Source: Paenochrobactrum pullorum (GTDB lineage: Bacteria; Pseudomonadota; Alphaproteobacteria; Rhizobiales; Rhizobiaceae). Taken from it: a stretch of 55,132 nucleotides of DNA. The notes beneath the pieces are model-generated. The model was given only the letters and a program-made list of their open reading frames with translations, had not been told where the DNA came from and searched no databases. The stretch lies in contig NZ_JBHEEH010000015.1 of NCBI RefSeq assembly GCF_041929845.1, positions 1-55,132 of the forward strand, given 5' to 3'. Position 1 is the first letter of the stretch, and each line of letters opens with the position of its first letter. This document shows positions 23,838 to 32,128 of this stretch, piece after piece. Position numbers and translations under genes: made by a program.

Positions 23838-24857
23838 TCATGGCCTGCACTCCATATAAGATTTGATTATTTCTGCCGCGACTTGCGGGACGATGGCATT
23901 TCCGTAGGCGCGCACTTTTCCCACTCTTGCGGGAACCCCATGAGCCAACAAACGAATGCGGGGTTCAATGCGCCGGGCTTTTCCGTCTGGGCCGGTGATG
24001 TATTCTGCTCCGTGCCAAAAGCTATGCGAGGCACTGTGTCCATCCGGCTCTTGCCGTCCTTGCGTGTCATGCTCGTCGATAGGTCGCCCGTGTCCTTGTG
24101 ATCTCGGGTTGTCGGTGTTGGCCACATAGCTGCGTACTGGCCCACTCGCTGTGTCAGCGGTATTCCTGTATCGTGTGGCCGTGGTGGCAGCACTCCCCGC
24201 TTGGCATCCGTTGCGGTCGGTGTAGGCCAAAGCCACGCCACTGTTGAACGCAATGACATTCCGCCCTGCTTGTTTTTTGCATGTGAGCTGCCCGTCCCCT
24301 CGCTCGTCGTGGGCGTCGGCCACAAACCACAATCGGTCACGGCGGTGCGGCGCGTTGACGGCGCAAGCTGGAATAATAACCGCCCCTGTGGTGTAGCCTT
24401 CACTTTCCAAGTCAGCTGACACTCCATCGAGCCATCCAAATCGAATTGCTGCACTAACCTGCTCACCCATAATGGTTGTTGGTTTGCAATCGCGGATAAG
24501 CTCGAAGAATTTAGGCCAGAGATGGCGCTCGTCGTTTTGGGCTTCTTGCTTTCCGGCAACGCTAAACGGCTGGCATGGTGCGGATCCTGTCCACAATGAT
24601 CGCTCATCAGGCCAGCCAGCAAATCGAGCTGCAAGTGACCATCCACCAATACCGGCGAAGAAATGGCACTGCTTGAAGCCTTTGAGGTCGTCTGCATGAA
24701 CATCGGCAATGCTCCTTTCATCAACTTCGCCAGGTGCGATGTGTCCGGCTGCAATCAGGTTGCGCAGCCATTGAGCGGCATAGGGGTCAAACTCGTTGTA
24801 GTAGGCCCATTTGGTCGTGAAGTTATAGTTGGCTGCCGTTACAATCTGGTTTTTCAA
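23838..24857 (-). CDS. Phage DNA (cytosine-5)-methyltransferase
   Basis: 339 residues of the C5-MTase family. Motif I is HFFAGIGGWSLAARFAG (65-81), motif IV GSAPCQPFSVAGKQ with catalytic Cys95, motif VI IMGEQV (Glu132; phage members have GEQV in place of ENV), motif VIII APHRRDRLW (169-177) and motif X YGNAIVPQVAAEII near the end. Between VIII and X the target-recognition region has three repeats of the V-A-D/N type. It likely protects phage DNA from restriction. A long second frame overlaps residues 35-330 (see separate entry). Its stop is close to the converging EF-hand gene. Confidence 0.92.
   Translation of the reverse strand: MKNQIVTAANYNFTTKWAYYNEFDPYAAQWLRNLIAAGHIAPGEVDERSIADVHADDLKGFKQCHFFAGIGGWSLAARFAGWPDERSLWTGSAPCQPFSVAGKQEAQNDERHLWPKFFELIRDCKPTTIMGEQVSAAIRFGWLDGVSADLESEGYTTGAVIIPACAVNAPHRRDRLWFVADAHDERGDGQLTCKKQAGRNVIAFNSGVALAYTDRNGCQAGSAATTATRYRNTADTASGPVRSYVANTDNPRSQGHGRPIDEHDTQGRQEPDGHSASHSFWHGAEYITGPDGKARRIEPRIRLLAHGVPARVGKVRAYGNAIVPQVAAEIIKSYMECRP
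23867..24754 (-). CDS. Overlapping alternative-frame ORF inside the methyltransferase gene (WPTPT type)
   Basis: A 295-codon frame runs on the same strand as the cytosine methyltransferase, shifted by one base. It reads LTWKVKATPQGRLLF, then three WPTPT repeats each followed by acidic/Asp residues (TSEG, ATDAKRG, TRDHKDTG), and ends ALNPAFVCWLMGFPQEW and CAPTEMPSSRKSRQK. I recognise this pattern from proteins annotated in many phages. Either it is a real overprinted gene, or the annotations elsewhere are shadows of conserved methyltransferase DNA. The start at 24754 has no convincing ribosome site, so I rate expression as uncertain. Confidence 0.35.
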   Translation of the reverse strand: MQPDTSHLAKLMKGALPMFMQTTSKASSSAISSPVLVDGHLQLDLLAGLMSDHCGQDPHHASRLALPESKKPKTTSAISGLNSSSLSAIANQQPLWVSRLVQQFDLDGSMECQLTWKVKATPQGRLLFQLAPSTRRTAVTDCGLWPTPTTSEGTGSSHAKNKQGGMSLRSTVAWLWPTPTATDAKRGVLPPRPHDTGIPLTQRVGQYAAMWPTPTTRDHKDTGDLSTSMTRKDGKSRMDTVPRIAFGTEQNTSPAQTEKPGALNPAFVCWLMGFPQEWEKCAPTEMPSSRKSRQK

Positions 24858-25177
24858 AACGGCGCCTCCCCCTCAATAAGCAACTTCCGCAACCGCCTTC
24901 CCGAACCTTCCCATGCGGCTTTGACCAACATGCGGGCCTCAAGTTCATCCATTTCGGCAAGGTCGGTTTTGACTATCTGGCCTAGATACTCCCCGACGGC
25001 ATCCACGCCGCCGTCGAGGGCTTTCAATTCGTAAGGGTCTAGGCGTTTAGCGCGTGCAATATGCTCAACGATATCAACGCACTCTTGGCACAGCCATTTA
25101 GGGTTACGCGCGTCACCGACGCCAATGCCGACAGCACGACGCTGGCAGCAATGGCAGGTTAATGGTTGGTCGGTCAT
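24854..25177 (-). CDS. Zinc-ribbon phage protein (DUF6511-like)
   Basis: 107 residues. The N-terminal 35 contain CHCCQRRAVGIGVGD and WLCQECV, two CxxC pairs that should bind zinc. The rest is helical (YELKALDGGVDAVGEYLGQI, LEARMLVKAAWEGSGRRL) and ends in EGEAPF. Proteins with this combination occur next to methyltransferases in Rhizobiales phages. It overlaps both neighbours by four bases, indicating translational coupling. Function unknown. Confidence 0.75.
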   Translation of the reverse strand: MTDQPLTCHCCQRRAVGIGVGDARNPKWLCQECVDIVEHIARAKRLDPYELKALDGGVDAVGEYLGQIVKTDLAEMDELEARMLVKAAWEGSGRRLRKLLIEGEAPF

Positions 25178-26487
25178 GCGGCTGCCTGTATGTGGTTGTC
25201 GTTGGCCGGAGCGGTAATAGTCAAAACCGTTGTGTTGATGTTCGTGCCGCTCTCACGAAAAGAGCCAACTGGTAAATCACTCCACCGTCCATCTAACAGC
25301 CCGTGATCATAACGCGCTGTGATTGGAAGGATGGCTGTAAGTTTCCCGCCTGGTTTCAGAAATTTTAGTGCGTGTTTGACGTGCTTTGCATAATGCCGTC
25401 CGTAGAAAGGCGGGTTCATCACGACATAATCAAAGTCGCCTGTTGGCATCGTTTCAAGGAAGTTTGCGGTAAGCACATTATGGCCTTTGGCTCGGCAGTC
25501 TTGTGCGCGACCTGCATCAAATTCAAAGCCTACAACCGTTGCGCCAGCTGCGCGCAGAGCATCCATAAAACGACCGCAACCGCACGAAGGCTCAAGAACG
25601 CGCCTGCCCTTGATGTCGTATAAATCGGACACAATACGCTCCACTACCTTTTTTGGTGTTGGGTAGTATTGCAGGTCTTTTGCCACAGCAGTGCTCTGTT
25701 GCTTCTGACTTGGCTTTTCTTCCGTCGTATCGGCCAGAACATCACCGTAATATTCAGCAAGGGCGCGGTTGATGTCCGCTAGTGCACACTCGTCAAACAT
25801 CACATGAGCGTTTCCGTTTTTGTACTTCTTGACGACTATGCCACGACCATCAATGCCAACCTGTCCCGCAATATGGCCTTTAGTGTAGCTATGCAGACTA
25901 TCAGCGCCGCTCAGGTCATCAGGCTCAACAAGTGGCTTTCCTTGATAAGTCGCCAGAGCGTTCATCAGGTTGATGAGCTTGTTGCGCCCATACGAATCGT
26001 ACCCGCCGACATTCTCCAGAATGACGCGCTTCGGCAGGCCTTTAACGCCGACTTTAACTTTGTCATGACTTTTGTATGCGGGATCCAATTCGCAAAAAAC
26101 CTCTGCCAATCCGCGCAAAATATTGCCTCGCGGGTCTAACAGATAATCCCCAAAGGTCGCCCGCAAATTGTCCATTGTGAATTCAGGTGGGGAAGCCATG
26201 CTTTGCTCAAATCGCTTCTTATCTTTTGCGGACGCGAGATATGAAATTTGCAGCTTGTCATAAACAAAGAACCAAGCAGATTTCAGCAGGTGGCGTTCTA
26301 ATACGTGAGAGCTGACGCGACCTGTATCAATATTTTCTTGGCCGAATTTACCCTTGATTGCAGCTGACATGCGCAATGCGGTTCCGGCCTTATTAAACAG
26401 CTCAAGTTCATCAGAAATAGCTGCGCGCTTATGTTCATATTCAGCCACAACATCAGAAAGACGGCGGCCTAGAGATAGTTCGTTCAT
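25174..26487 (-). CDS. DUF4942-containing DNA N6-methyltransferase
   Basis: 437 residues. Residues about 65-250 are the DUF4942 domain (WFFVYDKLQI, DNLRATFGDYLLDPRGNI, GGYDSYGRNKLINLMNAL region). The methyltransferase half has motif I VLEPSCGCGRF (297-307), an acidic EFD after the second strand, and the catalytic NPPF at 358-361, typical of amino-methyltransferases acting on adenine or N4-cytosine. It ends in APANDNHIQAAA. It is the middle gene of three adjacent methyltransferases and is probably an anti-restriction modifier. Confidence 0.9.
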   Translation of the reverse strand: MNELSLGRRLSDVVAEYEHKRAAISDELELFNKAGTALRMSAAIKGKFGQENIDTGRVSSHVLERHLLKSAWFFVYDKLQISYLASAKDKKRFEQSMASPPEFTMDNLRATFGDYLLDPRGNILRGLAEVFCELDPAYKSHDKVKVGVKGLPKRVILENVGGYDSYGRNKLINLMNALATYQGKPLVEPDDLSGADSLHSYTKGHIAGQVGIDGRGIVVKKYKNGNAHVMFDECALADINRALAEYYGDVLADTTEEKPSQKQQSTAVAKDLQYYPTPKKVVERIVSDLYDIKGRRVLEPSCGCGRFMDALRAAGATVVGFEFDAGRAQDCRAKGHNVLTANFLETMPTGDFDYVVMNPPFYGRHYAKHVKHALKFLKPGGKLTAILPITARYDHGLLDGRWSDLPVGSFRESGTNINTTVLTITAPANDNHIQAAA

Positions 26488-27068
26488 GCTGCTGCCCTTT
26501 CCTGTTTGCCAAACTTCCCCGTCTCATTCCCCCAAGCATCCCAGCCTTGCCACGCCTGACGCGCGAACAGCTCCAGATATGGACCGTCAACCAGCGCTTC
26601 GATGCGCTCATAGACTTCATCAGGCTTGCGGGAGTGCTCGCGTCTCGGCGCTTTGATAAGCTGGCGCACGCCTTTGCTTTTTCGCTTAGGGCGTCCGCGT
26701 TTGAATAAGTGGCAGATTTCAGTTTCTTGGCGTGTCCAGTAGCCCATACCCATCCGGCCTTTATCCCAGACGAAAGCCAGTGAAACAGGCTTGAATCCCC
26801 ACGCAGCCGCAACGTCAAACGCAGCAGCTTGCAGGTGTGAAACAGTCCACATGAACAGCAAACAGTCTTTGGCGGCTACTTGGCTGACAGGCAGCGCCTT
26901 GATGTCATCCAGAGACATTACGCTGTAGGGCTGCTTGCCTCGTGCCGGAGCGACATTGTCATTGGCATAGGTTCTAAATGACCAAGGCGGATCCGCGTAA
27001 ATCGCCCCGTATTGGCCGGTCGGCAGGCCATAATGATTGTCGCGATTAAGGGTGGCAGCTTCCTGCAT
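26484..27068 (-). CDS. MT-A70-family DNA methyltransferase
   Basis: 194 residues. AIYADPPWSFRTY (22-34) carries the catalytic DPPW, and CLLFMWTVSHLQAAAFDVAAAWGFKPVSLAFVWDK shows the MT-A70 strand-helix pattern (core LLFMWT...WGFKPV). RREHSRKPDEVYERIEAL near the C terminus is also conserved. It methylates adenine in DNA or RNA. A GAGGAGAA leader precedes the start and its end overlaps the DUF4942 gene by four bases. Confidence 0.92.
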   Translation of the reverse strand: MQEAATLNRDNHYGLPTGQYGAIYADPPWSFRTYANDNVAPARGKQPYSVMSLDDIKALPVSQVAAKDCLLFMWTVSHLQAAAFDVAAAWGFKPVSLAFVWDKGRMGMGYWTRQETEICHLFKRGRPKRKSKGVRQLIKAPRREHSRKPDEVYERIEALVDGPYLELFARQAWQGWDAWGNETGKFGKQERAAA

Positions 27069-27128
27069 TTAATTCTCCTCTTGTGTAACGGGTGGTGGCC
27101 GTTGGTGTTATTCGCTTTGCAAAGTACA

Positions 27129-27160
27129 GCCAACCCGCGAAAAATTAATAGCGGGTTGGC
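27129..27160. repeat. Ten-pair inverted repeat downstream of a small early gene
   Basis: GCCAACCCGC and GCGGGTTGGC, perfect arms with a 12-base AT-rich loop. It lies between the 77-residue gene and the MT-A70 gene. It is a stable hairpin but has no T run after it on the minus strand, so it could attenuate or protect mRNA rather than terminate. Confidence 0.55.
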
Positions 27161-27171
27161 AAAAACGCTAA

Positions 27172-27405
27172 TTAAATCCCTAATATATTTCTAATTTGAT
27201 CCGAAGCACTAAATGGCGCCTCTTTCAGGCCGTCAGCTAATGAGTATATTTTTGATCCCTCATCTACTTTTAGACCATTGACTCTAACATTATGCCAACG
27301 GTGCTCTATCTGTTGAGTTCCGTCATCGTGTTCTATCAGATACCACCATTCTTCATACTGCCCTAAATGTCCGCTTTCTTTATTGTAAACTTGAGTTTTC
27401 TTCAT
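27172..27405 (-). CDS. Small hypothetical phage protein
   Basis: 77 residues, with YEEWWYLIEHDDGTQQIEHRWHNV near the N terminus, suggesting a small beta-sheet protein. It follows the same reading direction as the surrounding early genes and has AGGA immediately before the ATG, so the start is slightly unsure. AT content is higher than in neighbouring genes. I do not recognise a family. Confidence 0.6.
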   Translation of the reverse strand: MKKTQVYNKESGHLGQYEEWWYLIEHDDGTQQIEHRWHNVRVNGLKVDEGSKIYSLADGLKEAPFSASDQIRNILGI

Positions 27406-27430
27406 TCCTAAGTCTCTCGTTTTTATAACC

Positions 27431-27688
27431 TCATTGAATCATTCTCAGATGATAAGGCTGCCTAGACTGTATTAATCCCCAAAGCGAATCCATACGATCA
27501 TCTGGCAGTTTAGCCATAAACATGAGCGGGTCTTTATTGAACCGCGTCCAGTCGCTACCTCCGACTTGATTAGGCTTCATGACACCAGCCTCTTCCAGCT
27601 CGTGCTTATCTATGTTCATTAATATCCGACAGGCATTGAGGAAGGCATGGCGGGATAAACCCGCCTGCTGTGTTTGAGGATGGGTCAT
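27431..27688 (-). CDS. Hypothetical phage protein
   Basis: 85 residues, helical, with RHAFLNACRILMNIDKHELEEAG and KLPDDRMDSLWGLIQSR. It overlaps the preceding gene by four bases (ATGA type), supporting expression. No known motif. Similar short proteins occur in early regions of related phages but I cannot name the family. Confidence 0.65.
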   Translation of the reverse strand: MTHPQTQQAGLSRHAFLNACRILMNIDKHELEEAGVMKPNQVGGSDWTRFNKDPLMFMAKLPDDRMDSLWGLIQSRQPYHLRMIQ

Positions 27689-27906
27689 TGTGTGTCAGCC
27701 CTTTCAGTGCCGCATTGCTGCGTGGCATCAATTGGGCGCCGGTACATACGATGAGCAGTGTAATACGGGCATGGTGCTTGTTGTCCGATACAGCGACCAG
27801 CTGGTTGCCATCCAAGATCGCTATCAGTCAGGCATTCGTCGCTTTCCTCGATGGTTTCGCCCTCGTTAAGCATTCTGTAGTTCGCCCAGTCGGTTGGTTT
27901 TCCCAT
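27685..27906 (-). CDS. Cysteine-containing hypothetical phage protein
   Basis: 73 residues from the ATG at 27906, overlapping the previous stop as TGATG. It has five cysteines (DECL, GRCIG, APCPYY and QQCG contexts) that might bind a metal, and a GRCIGQQAPCPYYTAHRMYRRP core. Flanking genes are part of the same coupled block. Function unknown. Confidence 0.6.
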   Translation of the reverse strand: MGKPTDWANYRMLNEGETIEESDECLTDSDLGWQPAGRCIGQQAPCPYYTAHRMYRRPIDATQQCGTERADTQ

Positions 27907-28643
27907 CACCGAGCCACCCTCTCATCATAAACACGAAACCCAGGCACGCTACGCATACCGGCACGCACAGCTTCATTTGCCATCTGCCGCACAACGTCTT
28001 TGAAACGTTCCGGCCACTTACCGTAAGCCCAATCTAGCGCCGCTCCTTCATCAACCAAATCAGCGTGCCAGACTGTACGAAGGCCAGTGCCGGTTGTTGC
28101 GGCCCTGTCTTCACGCTTTGCCCATCGGTCAACCTGCTTGGCCTCTTTCAGCAACTCCTCGGCCTTTTCGCGCTCTTCCAGATTGCCAGCGCTTGCGCGA
28201 ATTGCGGCTTGCGCTTCCACTGCAATACGGTCGGCATCTTCCCGTGCTGCTTTTGCTGCGGCTTCTTTTTCAGCTGCAACACGCGTGCGCCACGGTGTTA
28301 GCAGTGTCTGCAATGCCTCTTTGCCCAGAACGACCTTACCTTTGCCTGATGTTTTAGTATTGCCAATCAGCTTATTGTAACGGTCCTGGATTTCCTTGAC
28401 GGCCTTATCAAGCGGCTCTTTTTCAGCAATGCGGGCTTCGTCCGCTCTTTTGCCAGCCTCATGCAAACTATCATGCAGCGTTGTGATTGCATCTGCCATG
28501 TTTTGGCTTGTGATAGGTTCGCCATCAGCCCAATTCTTTGCCTCGTCAAACAGATCTTCAATTTCCTGCTTGATGGTTTCATAGGCGCTTAATGGCGGAT
28601 TGTTGTGGCCGATTGTCGCCGCGTTATACGGGTCATGTGTCAT
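27906..28643 (-). CDS. Conserved phage coiled-coil protein
   Basis: 245 residues. It opens IGHNNPP, then a long charged coiled coil (about residues 60-170, EARIAEKEPLDKAVKEIQDRYNKL and repeated Ala/Glu/Lys). The C-terminal globular part (TGLRTVWHADLVDEGAALDWAYGKWPERFKDVV, core LRTVWHADL, ending PGFRVYDERVAR) is a conserved module of early Rhizobiales phage proteins often near recombination genes. No catalytic motif. It has the repeated CACCAC/AGGAGATA leader upstream. Confidence 0.7.
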   Translation of the reverse strand: MTHDPYNAATIGHNNPPLSAYETIKQEIEDLFDEAKNWADGEPITSQNMADAITTLHDSLHEAGKRADEARIAEKEPLDKAVKEIQDRYNKLIGNTKTSGKGKVVLGKEALQTLLTPWRTRVAAEKEAAAKAAREDADRIAVEAQAAIRASAGNLEEREKAEELLKEAKQVDRWAKREDRAATTGTGLRTVWHADLVDEGAALDWAYGKWPERFKDVVRQMANEAVRAGMRSVPGFRVYDERVAR

Positions 28644-28771
28644 GTGTATCTCCTAGTTTGTGGTGGTGGTGACCACCTGTTAATTCCTGTAAGAAATCTT
28701 TAGTTTAATTTTATTTGAAGGGTGCAATACTCAAATCAGTGCAGAAATCCATTCTGTCCTGTTCGACTAAG

Positions 28772-28810
28772 CCGCCTCGCCCTTAAAGCCCCCATCTTAT
28801 CGCGAGGCGG
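28772..28810. repeat. Inverted repeat downstream of the intein-containing helicase
   Basis: CCGCCTCGC and GCGAGGCGG form a nine-pair stem around a 21-base loop, just past the helicase stop codon. It may limit read-through from the helicase into the coiled-coil gene. Confidence 0.5.
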
Positions 28811-28822
28811 TTCTTTCATCCC

Positions 28823-31615
28823 TTAAAACGGAATTTCATCGTCTAGATCTGCCATCCAGTCCGGCACATTATCGTTCGCCGGCTCTGGTTCGTTATTATT
28901 CGCAGCACCAGCCTTATGGCTCGTTACATTCCAATATTTGCCGTTTGGTACGACACTTATTTCCGCCGTGTCATTCAGTTCGTTCTGACGTTCCAGCCAT
29001 TCCATGACCGTTTTCGGGAATGGTCGCTGGCCTCCGTGTTGCGTCCACCAACGATGCGCCTTGGACTGAGCAAAGCCGCTATGCTGCGGACACAACCATT
29101 CATTGATAGGAGTTAGACCGCTAAAGTACGTGACCTTTACACTTGGCGGCTTATCCCCCTTACCCTCATGAAACGCGAATGACCTTCGGGTAACATCACG
29201 CCATTCGGCTTCGGCGGTGGAGACAATCGGTGCGTCTGCCGCTGTTCGCGTTAGCTTTTCCTCCTCATTAGGTGGAAACTCATAATCACAGGCAGGACAT
29301 TTCATCAGGCTGATATGCACCTTCTCGCCACATCCACCGGATTCCTGCGGGCAAATTTTGATAGGCGCCTCTCCATCACCCTTGCCCGGTGTTTTCGGCT
29401 GCACCATATCGACCGGCCCATGCTTATTGACCAGTTTGGCAAAGTCCAGAACCAAACAGTTCGGCTTTGGCCCGGCCTTAATCGCTGCAATGCGCTCCTC
29501 CGGTGTGTCCAGCGGCATATTTGCTGCATACAAAGGACGGGTGCCACGGCCAGCCATTTGCAAATACAGGCTCAAGGAAAGTGTTGGACGCATAAAGGCA
29601 ATCAGATCCACGCCTTTATGATTGAAACCCGTTGTCAGTACCGAATTGTTTGTAACGCACCGCAGCTTATAGCTTTTGAAGTCCTCCAAGATGCGGCGGC
29701 GTTCTTCTTTCGGGGTGTCTCCCGTGACTGTCTCACAGGATATGCCATGACGACGAAACTCATCGCGCACATCAATTGCACTTTTAACGCCAGCACAAAA
29801 GCATAACCAAGAGCGCCTGTCCGCGCCTTTGGCGACAATCTCGCGCACAACCTCATCATTTAGGTCTGGCCGGTTGATTGCCGCTTCCAATGCGTTTTGC
29901 TTATAGTCACCGCCAAGTTTGCCAACACCTTTCACATCATATTCCGTGGCAGTAGGCTTGCTTGTAAGTGGCGCTAAATATCCGTCACGGATTCCATCGC
30001 CCACGCCATACGTATAAACAACTCGGTCGAAAAGGCGGTCATCACCTTCATCAATGCGTCCACTATCCAATCGATATGGTGTGGCTGTCAGGCCAAGAAC
30101 CTTAAGGTCAGGGTTAACATCCTTCAGCGCATCGATAAACTTGCGGTACATCGTGTTGCTGTTGACTGGAATAAGGTGGCACTCATCCACCATGAGAACG
30201 TCAATATGCCCGATGCGTTCAACCTTGTTGTGAACGGTTTGGATGCCGGCGAAGATAATCTGACTGTGAGCGTCGCGGCGGCCAAGCCCTGCTGAATAGA
30301 TACCGGCAGGCGCAAAAGGCCAAACACCAAGCAGTTCAAGATAGTTCTGTTCGATTAATTCCGCGACGTGTGTAGCCACCATAATCCGCATGTCAGGCCA
30401 GTTGACGGCCAGACGCTTGATAAGGTTAGCCATAACGTACGATTTTCCGGTGTTATGATGCACAGTAAAATCTTCGGTCAGGTACAGGTGGTCGCCATCA
30501 AGCGCAAAACCGTAATAATCGCCCTCACCAATAGGCTCGATGCTAAATCCTGTCACGAGCGGACTCTTGATTTGGCGTCGTGGACTGGCTTTCTGACGAT
30601 CAACACGGTTAGGGATAATATTGGTGTCGCCAGAAATATTAACACGCCAATATTCCCCGCCTCCACCAGTCTGACAGAACTTCATGCAAGGGTTCACATA
30701 AGCAGCGAGACCAAGGCTTCTTGCAACAAATGCAACATCACGAGACAAGACTTCTGATTTTGAAATAAAATCAAAATTATTGCCACCGGACAAATGGCCA
30801 TCGGTATCAAGTAACCCTGCAAGCACATTCATTCGCGTGTTGCGGCTTCCTGTTTTATAGACATGCGGGATACCCTTCTCAGCGCAACCCATGCCCCATA
30901 CTCCGGCAAGCTCTAACTGCGCGACCAACCTGTTTCGTGTACTACGATTAGCTAAGTCATCGGGAAAGAATACCTGCCAAGCCTTGTTGCCAGCCTTCTG
31001 TGTGACTCTAGCATTAACCCCAACTGACTCCGCATAGTCGCATACTTCATCCAGAACCTGATGATCCATGTTAGTAATGCCAACATTATTCGTCAGACTA
31101 CCATCACCAAGTAAAGCGCCAACAATATAAGCTGGAACTGGCAAGTTATCATTCGCGGCATAGTTAAAATCAACGCCAACGCGCCAAAGTTTGCGGAGAT
31201 GTTTCCAACTTTTCGTTTTCGCTAAATAATCAGCAACCGTGATATTCTCAATCTCACCGCCGGCAGTATGTGAATTAGGATATTTCTGCGCTTTCTTCCC
31301 TTCGTTGGTGGTTTTCAATGAAAGGATATGCCCCTCATTTACAATAAATGGGTCGCCTTTCTTAGGTGTGATACGATACATCATCTCTCGGCCAGACACC
31401 GTTCTCAATACGCGCCGAGGATTGCTGTCCGGCCCCATAATGTTGTCATTCACTGCAACTAGCTCAACTGATTTTGTTGTCCCGTCATACATAAGAATCT
31501 TTGTTCCAGCCGCATGACATCCGGTCGCGAGGTCAACCAATGGATTGCCCGCTTCTTCCTGCCAGTAATCAAAGACAGCGTTTTCAGCTTCGTCTTGGTA
31601 ATATCTCGCCTGCAC
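28823..31615 (-). CDS. DEAD/DEAH-box helicase with an inserted intein
   Basis: 930 residues, of which 356 (33-388) are an intein. Without it the helicase is about 574 residues: the Walker A LATG/TGKS is split by the intein; then ATHVAELIEQN (motif Ia), VDECHLIPV (motif II), GLTATPYRLDSG (motif III), and helicase-C motifs GDTPKEERRRIL and QMAGRGTRP. A C-terminal zinc ribbon has CGEKVH and CPACDYEF. The tail ends in EPANDNVPDWM. It probably unwinds DNA during replication or recombination. Splicing is required for activity because the P-loop is otherwise interrupted. Confidence 0.93.
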   Translation of the reverse strand: MQARYYQDEAENAVFDYWQEEAGNPLVDLATGCHAAGTKILMYDGTTKSVELVAVNDNIMGPDSNPRRVLRTVSGREMMYRITPKKGDPFIVNEGHILSLKTTNEGKKAQKYPNSHTAGGEIENITVADYLAKTKSWKHLRKLWRVGVDFNYAANDNLPVPAYIVGALLGDGSLTNNVGITNMDHQVLDEVCDYAESVGVNARVTQKAGNKAWQVFFPDDLANRSTRNRLVAQLELAGVWGMGCAEKGIPHVYKTGSRNTRMNVLAGLLDTDGHLSGGNNFDFISKSEVLSRDVAFVARSLGLAAYVNPCMKFCQTGGGGEYWRVNISGDTNIIPNRVDRQKASPRRQIKSPLVTGFSIEPIGEGDYYGFALDGDHLYLTEDFTVHHNTGKSYVMANLIKRLAVNWPDMRIMVATHVAELIEQNYLELLGVWPFAPAGIYSAGLGRRDAHSQIIFAGIQTVHNKVERIGHIDVLMVDECHLIPVNSNTMYRKFIDALKDVNPDLKVLGLTATPYRLDSGRIDEGDDRLFDRVVYTYGVGDGIRDGYLAPLTSKPTATEYDVKGVGKLGGDYKQNALEAAINRPDLNDEVVREIVAKGADRRSWLCFCAGVKSAIDVRDEFRRHGISCETVTGDTPKEERRRILEDFKSYKLRCVTNNSVLTTGFNHKGVDLIAFMRPTLSLSLYLQMAGRGTRPLYAANMPLDTPEERIAAIKAGPKPNCLVLDFAKLVNKHGPVDMVQPKTPGKGDGEAPIKICPQESGGCGEKVHISLMKCPACDYEFPPNEEEKLTRTAADAPIVSTAEAEWRDVTRRSFAFHEGKGDKPPSVKVTYFSGLTPINEWLCPQHSGFAQSKAHRWWTQHGGQRPFPKTVMEWLERQNELNDTAEISVVPNGKYWNVTSHKAGAANNNEPEPANDNVPDWMADLDDEIPF
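30452..31519 (-). mobile_element. Intein with LAGLIDADG homing endonuclease domain
   Basis: Residues 33-388 of the helicase. It starts with Cys (CHAAGTKILMYDG), has the NEGH block-B histidine, two LAGLIDADG-type motifs (VGALLGDGSL and LAGLLDTDGHL) and ends VHHN followed by Thr as the +1 residue. All splicing residues (Cys1, His-Asn, Thr+1) are intact. It sits exactly in the Walker A loop, a favoured intein site. It itself contains two NDN motifs like the surrounding phage proteins. Confidence 0.92.
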
Positions 31616-31618
31616 GTC

Positions 31619-32128
31619 TCACCCTACCTGTTTTAATAACTTCGCTCGCGCTGCATTTTCGATCTGGCGGACACGCTCACGGGTCACGCCAATGTCGCGG
31701 CCAATTTCTTGCAGTGTATCGCCCATCGCACGGCGTTTTATAATTAAACCACCTTTTCCAGAAAGCAGTGCAAGTGATTGTGATAGCTCGGTATAATCAA
31801 GTTGATTAGGCCGCGTAACGCCATCTAACTTGAGTGACGTAGCGCCGGTTTTCTTATGGCGCTTGGCGTATGCAATTGACCGCATGTTCCACTGCAACCA
31901 CATCCAGAAACCACTCTTGGGCTGACTTGGGTCGCCACGGAAATTAGTATGACGCTCCACCGCAAAAAGGTTGGTATCTTGCACCAAGCTTTCAGCATCA
32001 TCCGGCATGAGCCTATTGGCGAGACGACCAAGCCCAGGTTGATATTTCAAAAGTGCTGCATCGAATGCCGTGGGTCTGACATTGTCGTTTGCTGGTGAGT
32101 TGTCGTTTGCGGCTGTGGTCGGCATCAT
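31619..32128 (-). CDS. Sigma-70-like factor encoded by the phage
   Basis: 169 residues. The N terminus carries two ANDN motifs. AESLVQDTNLFAVERH and FWMWLQWNMRSIAYAKRHKK resemble sigma region 2 (core-binding and -10 recognition). The C terminus GDTLQEIGRDIGVTRERVRQIENAARAKLLK is a sigma region 4 helix-turn-helix (core LQEIGRDIGVTRERVRQIE). It lacks regions 1 and 3 and is shorter than primary sigmas, so ECF-like in layout. It could redirect host RNA polymerase to phage promoters. It overlaps both neighbouring genes. Confidence 0.8.
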   Translation of the reverse strand: MMPTTAANDNSPANDNVRPTAFDAALLKYQPGLGRLANRLMPDDAESLVQDTNLFAVERHTNFRGDPSQPKSGFWMWLQWNMRSIAYAKRHKKTGATSLKLDGVTRPNQLDYTELSQSLALLSGKGGLIIKRRAMGDTLQEIGRDIGVTRERVRQIENAARAKLLKQVG

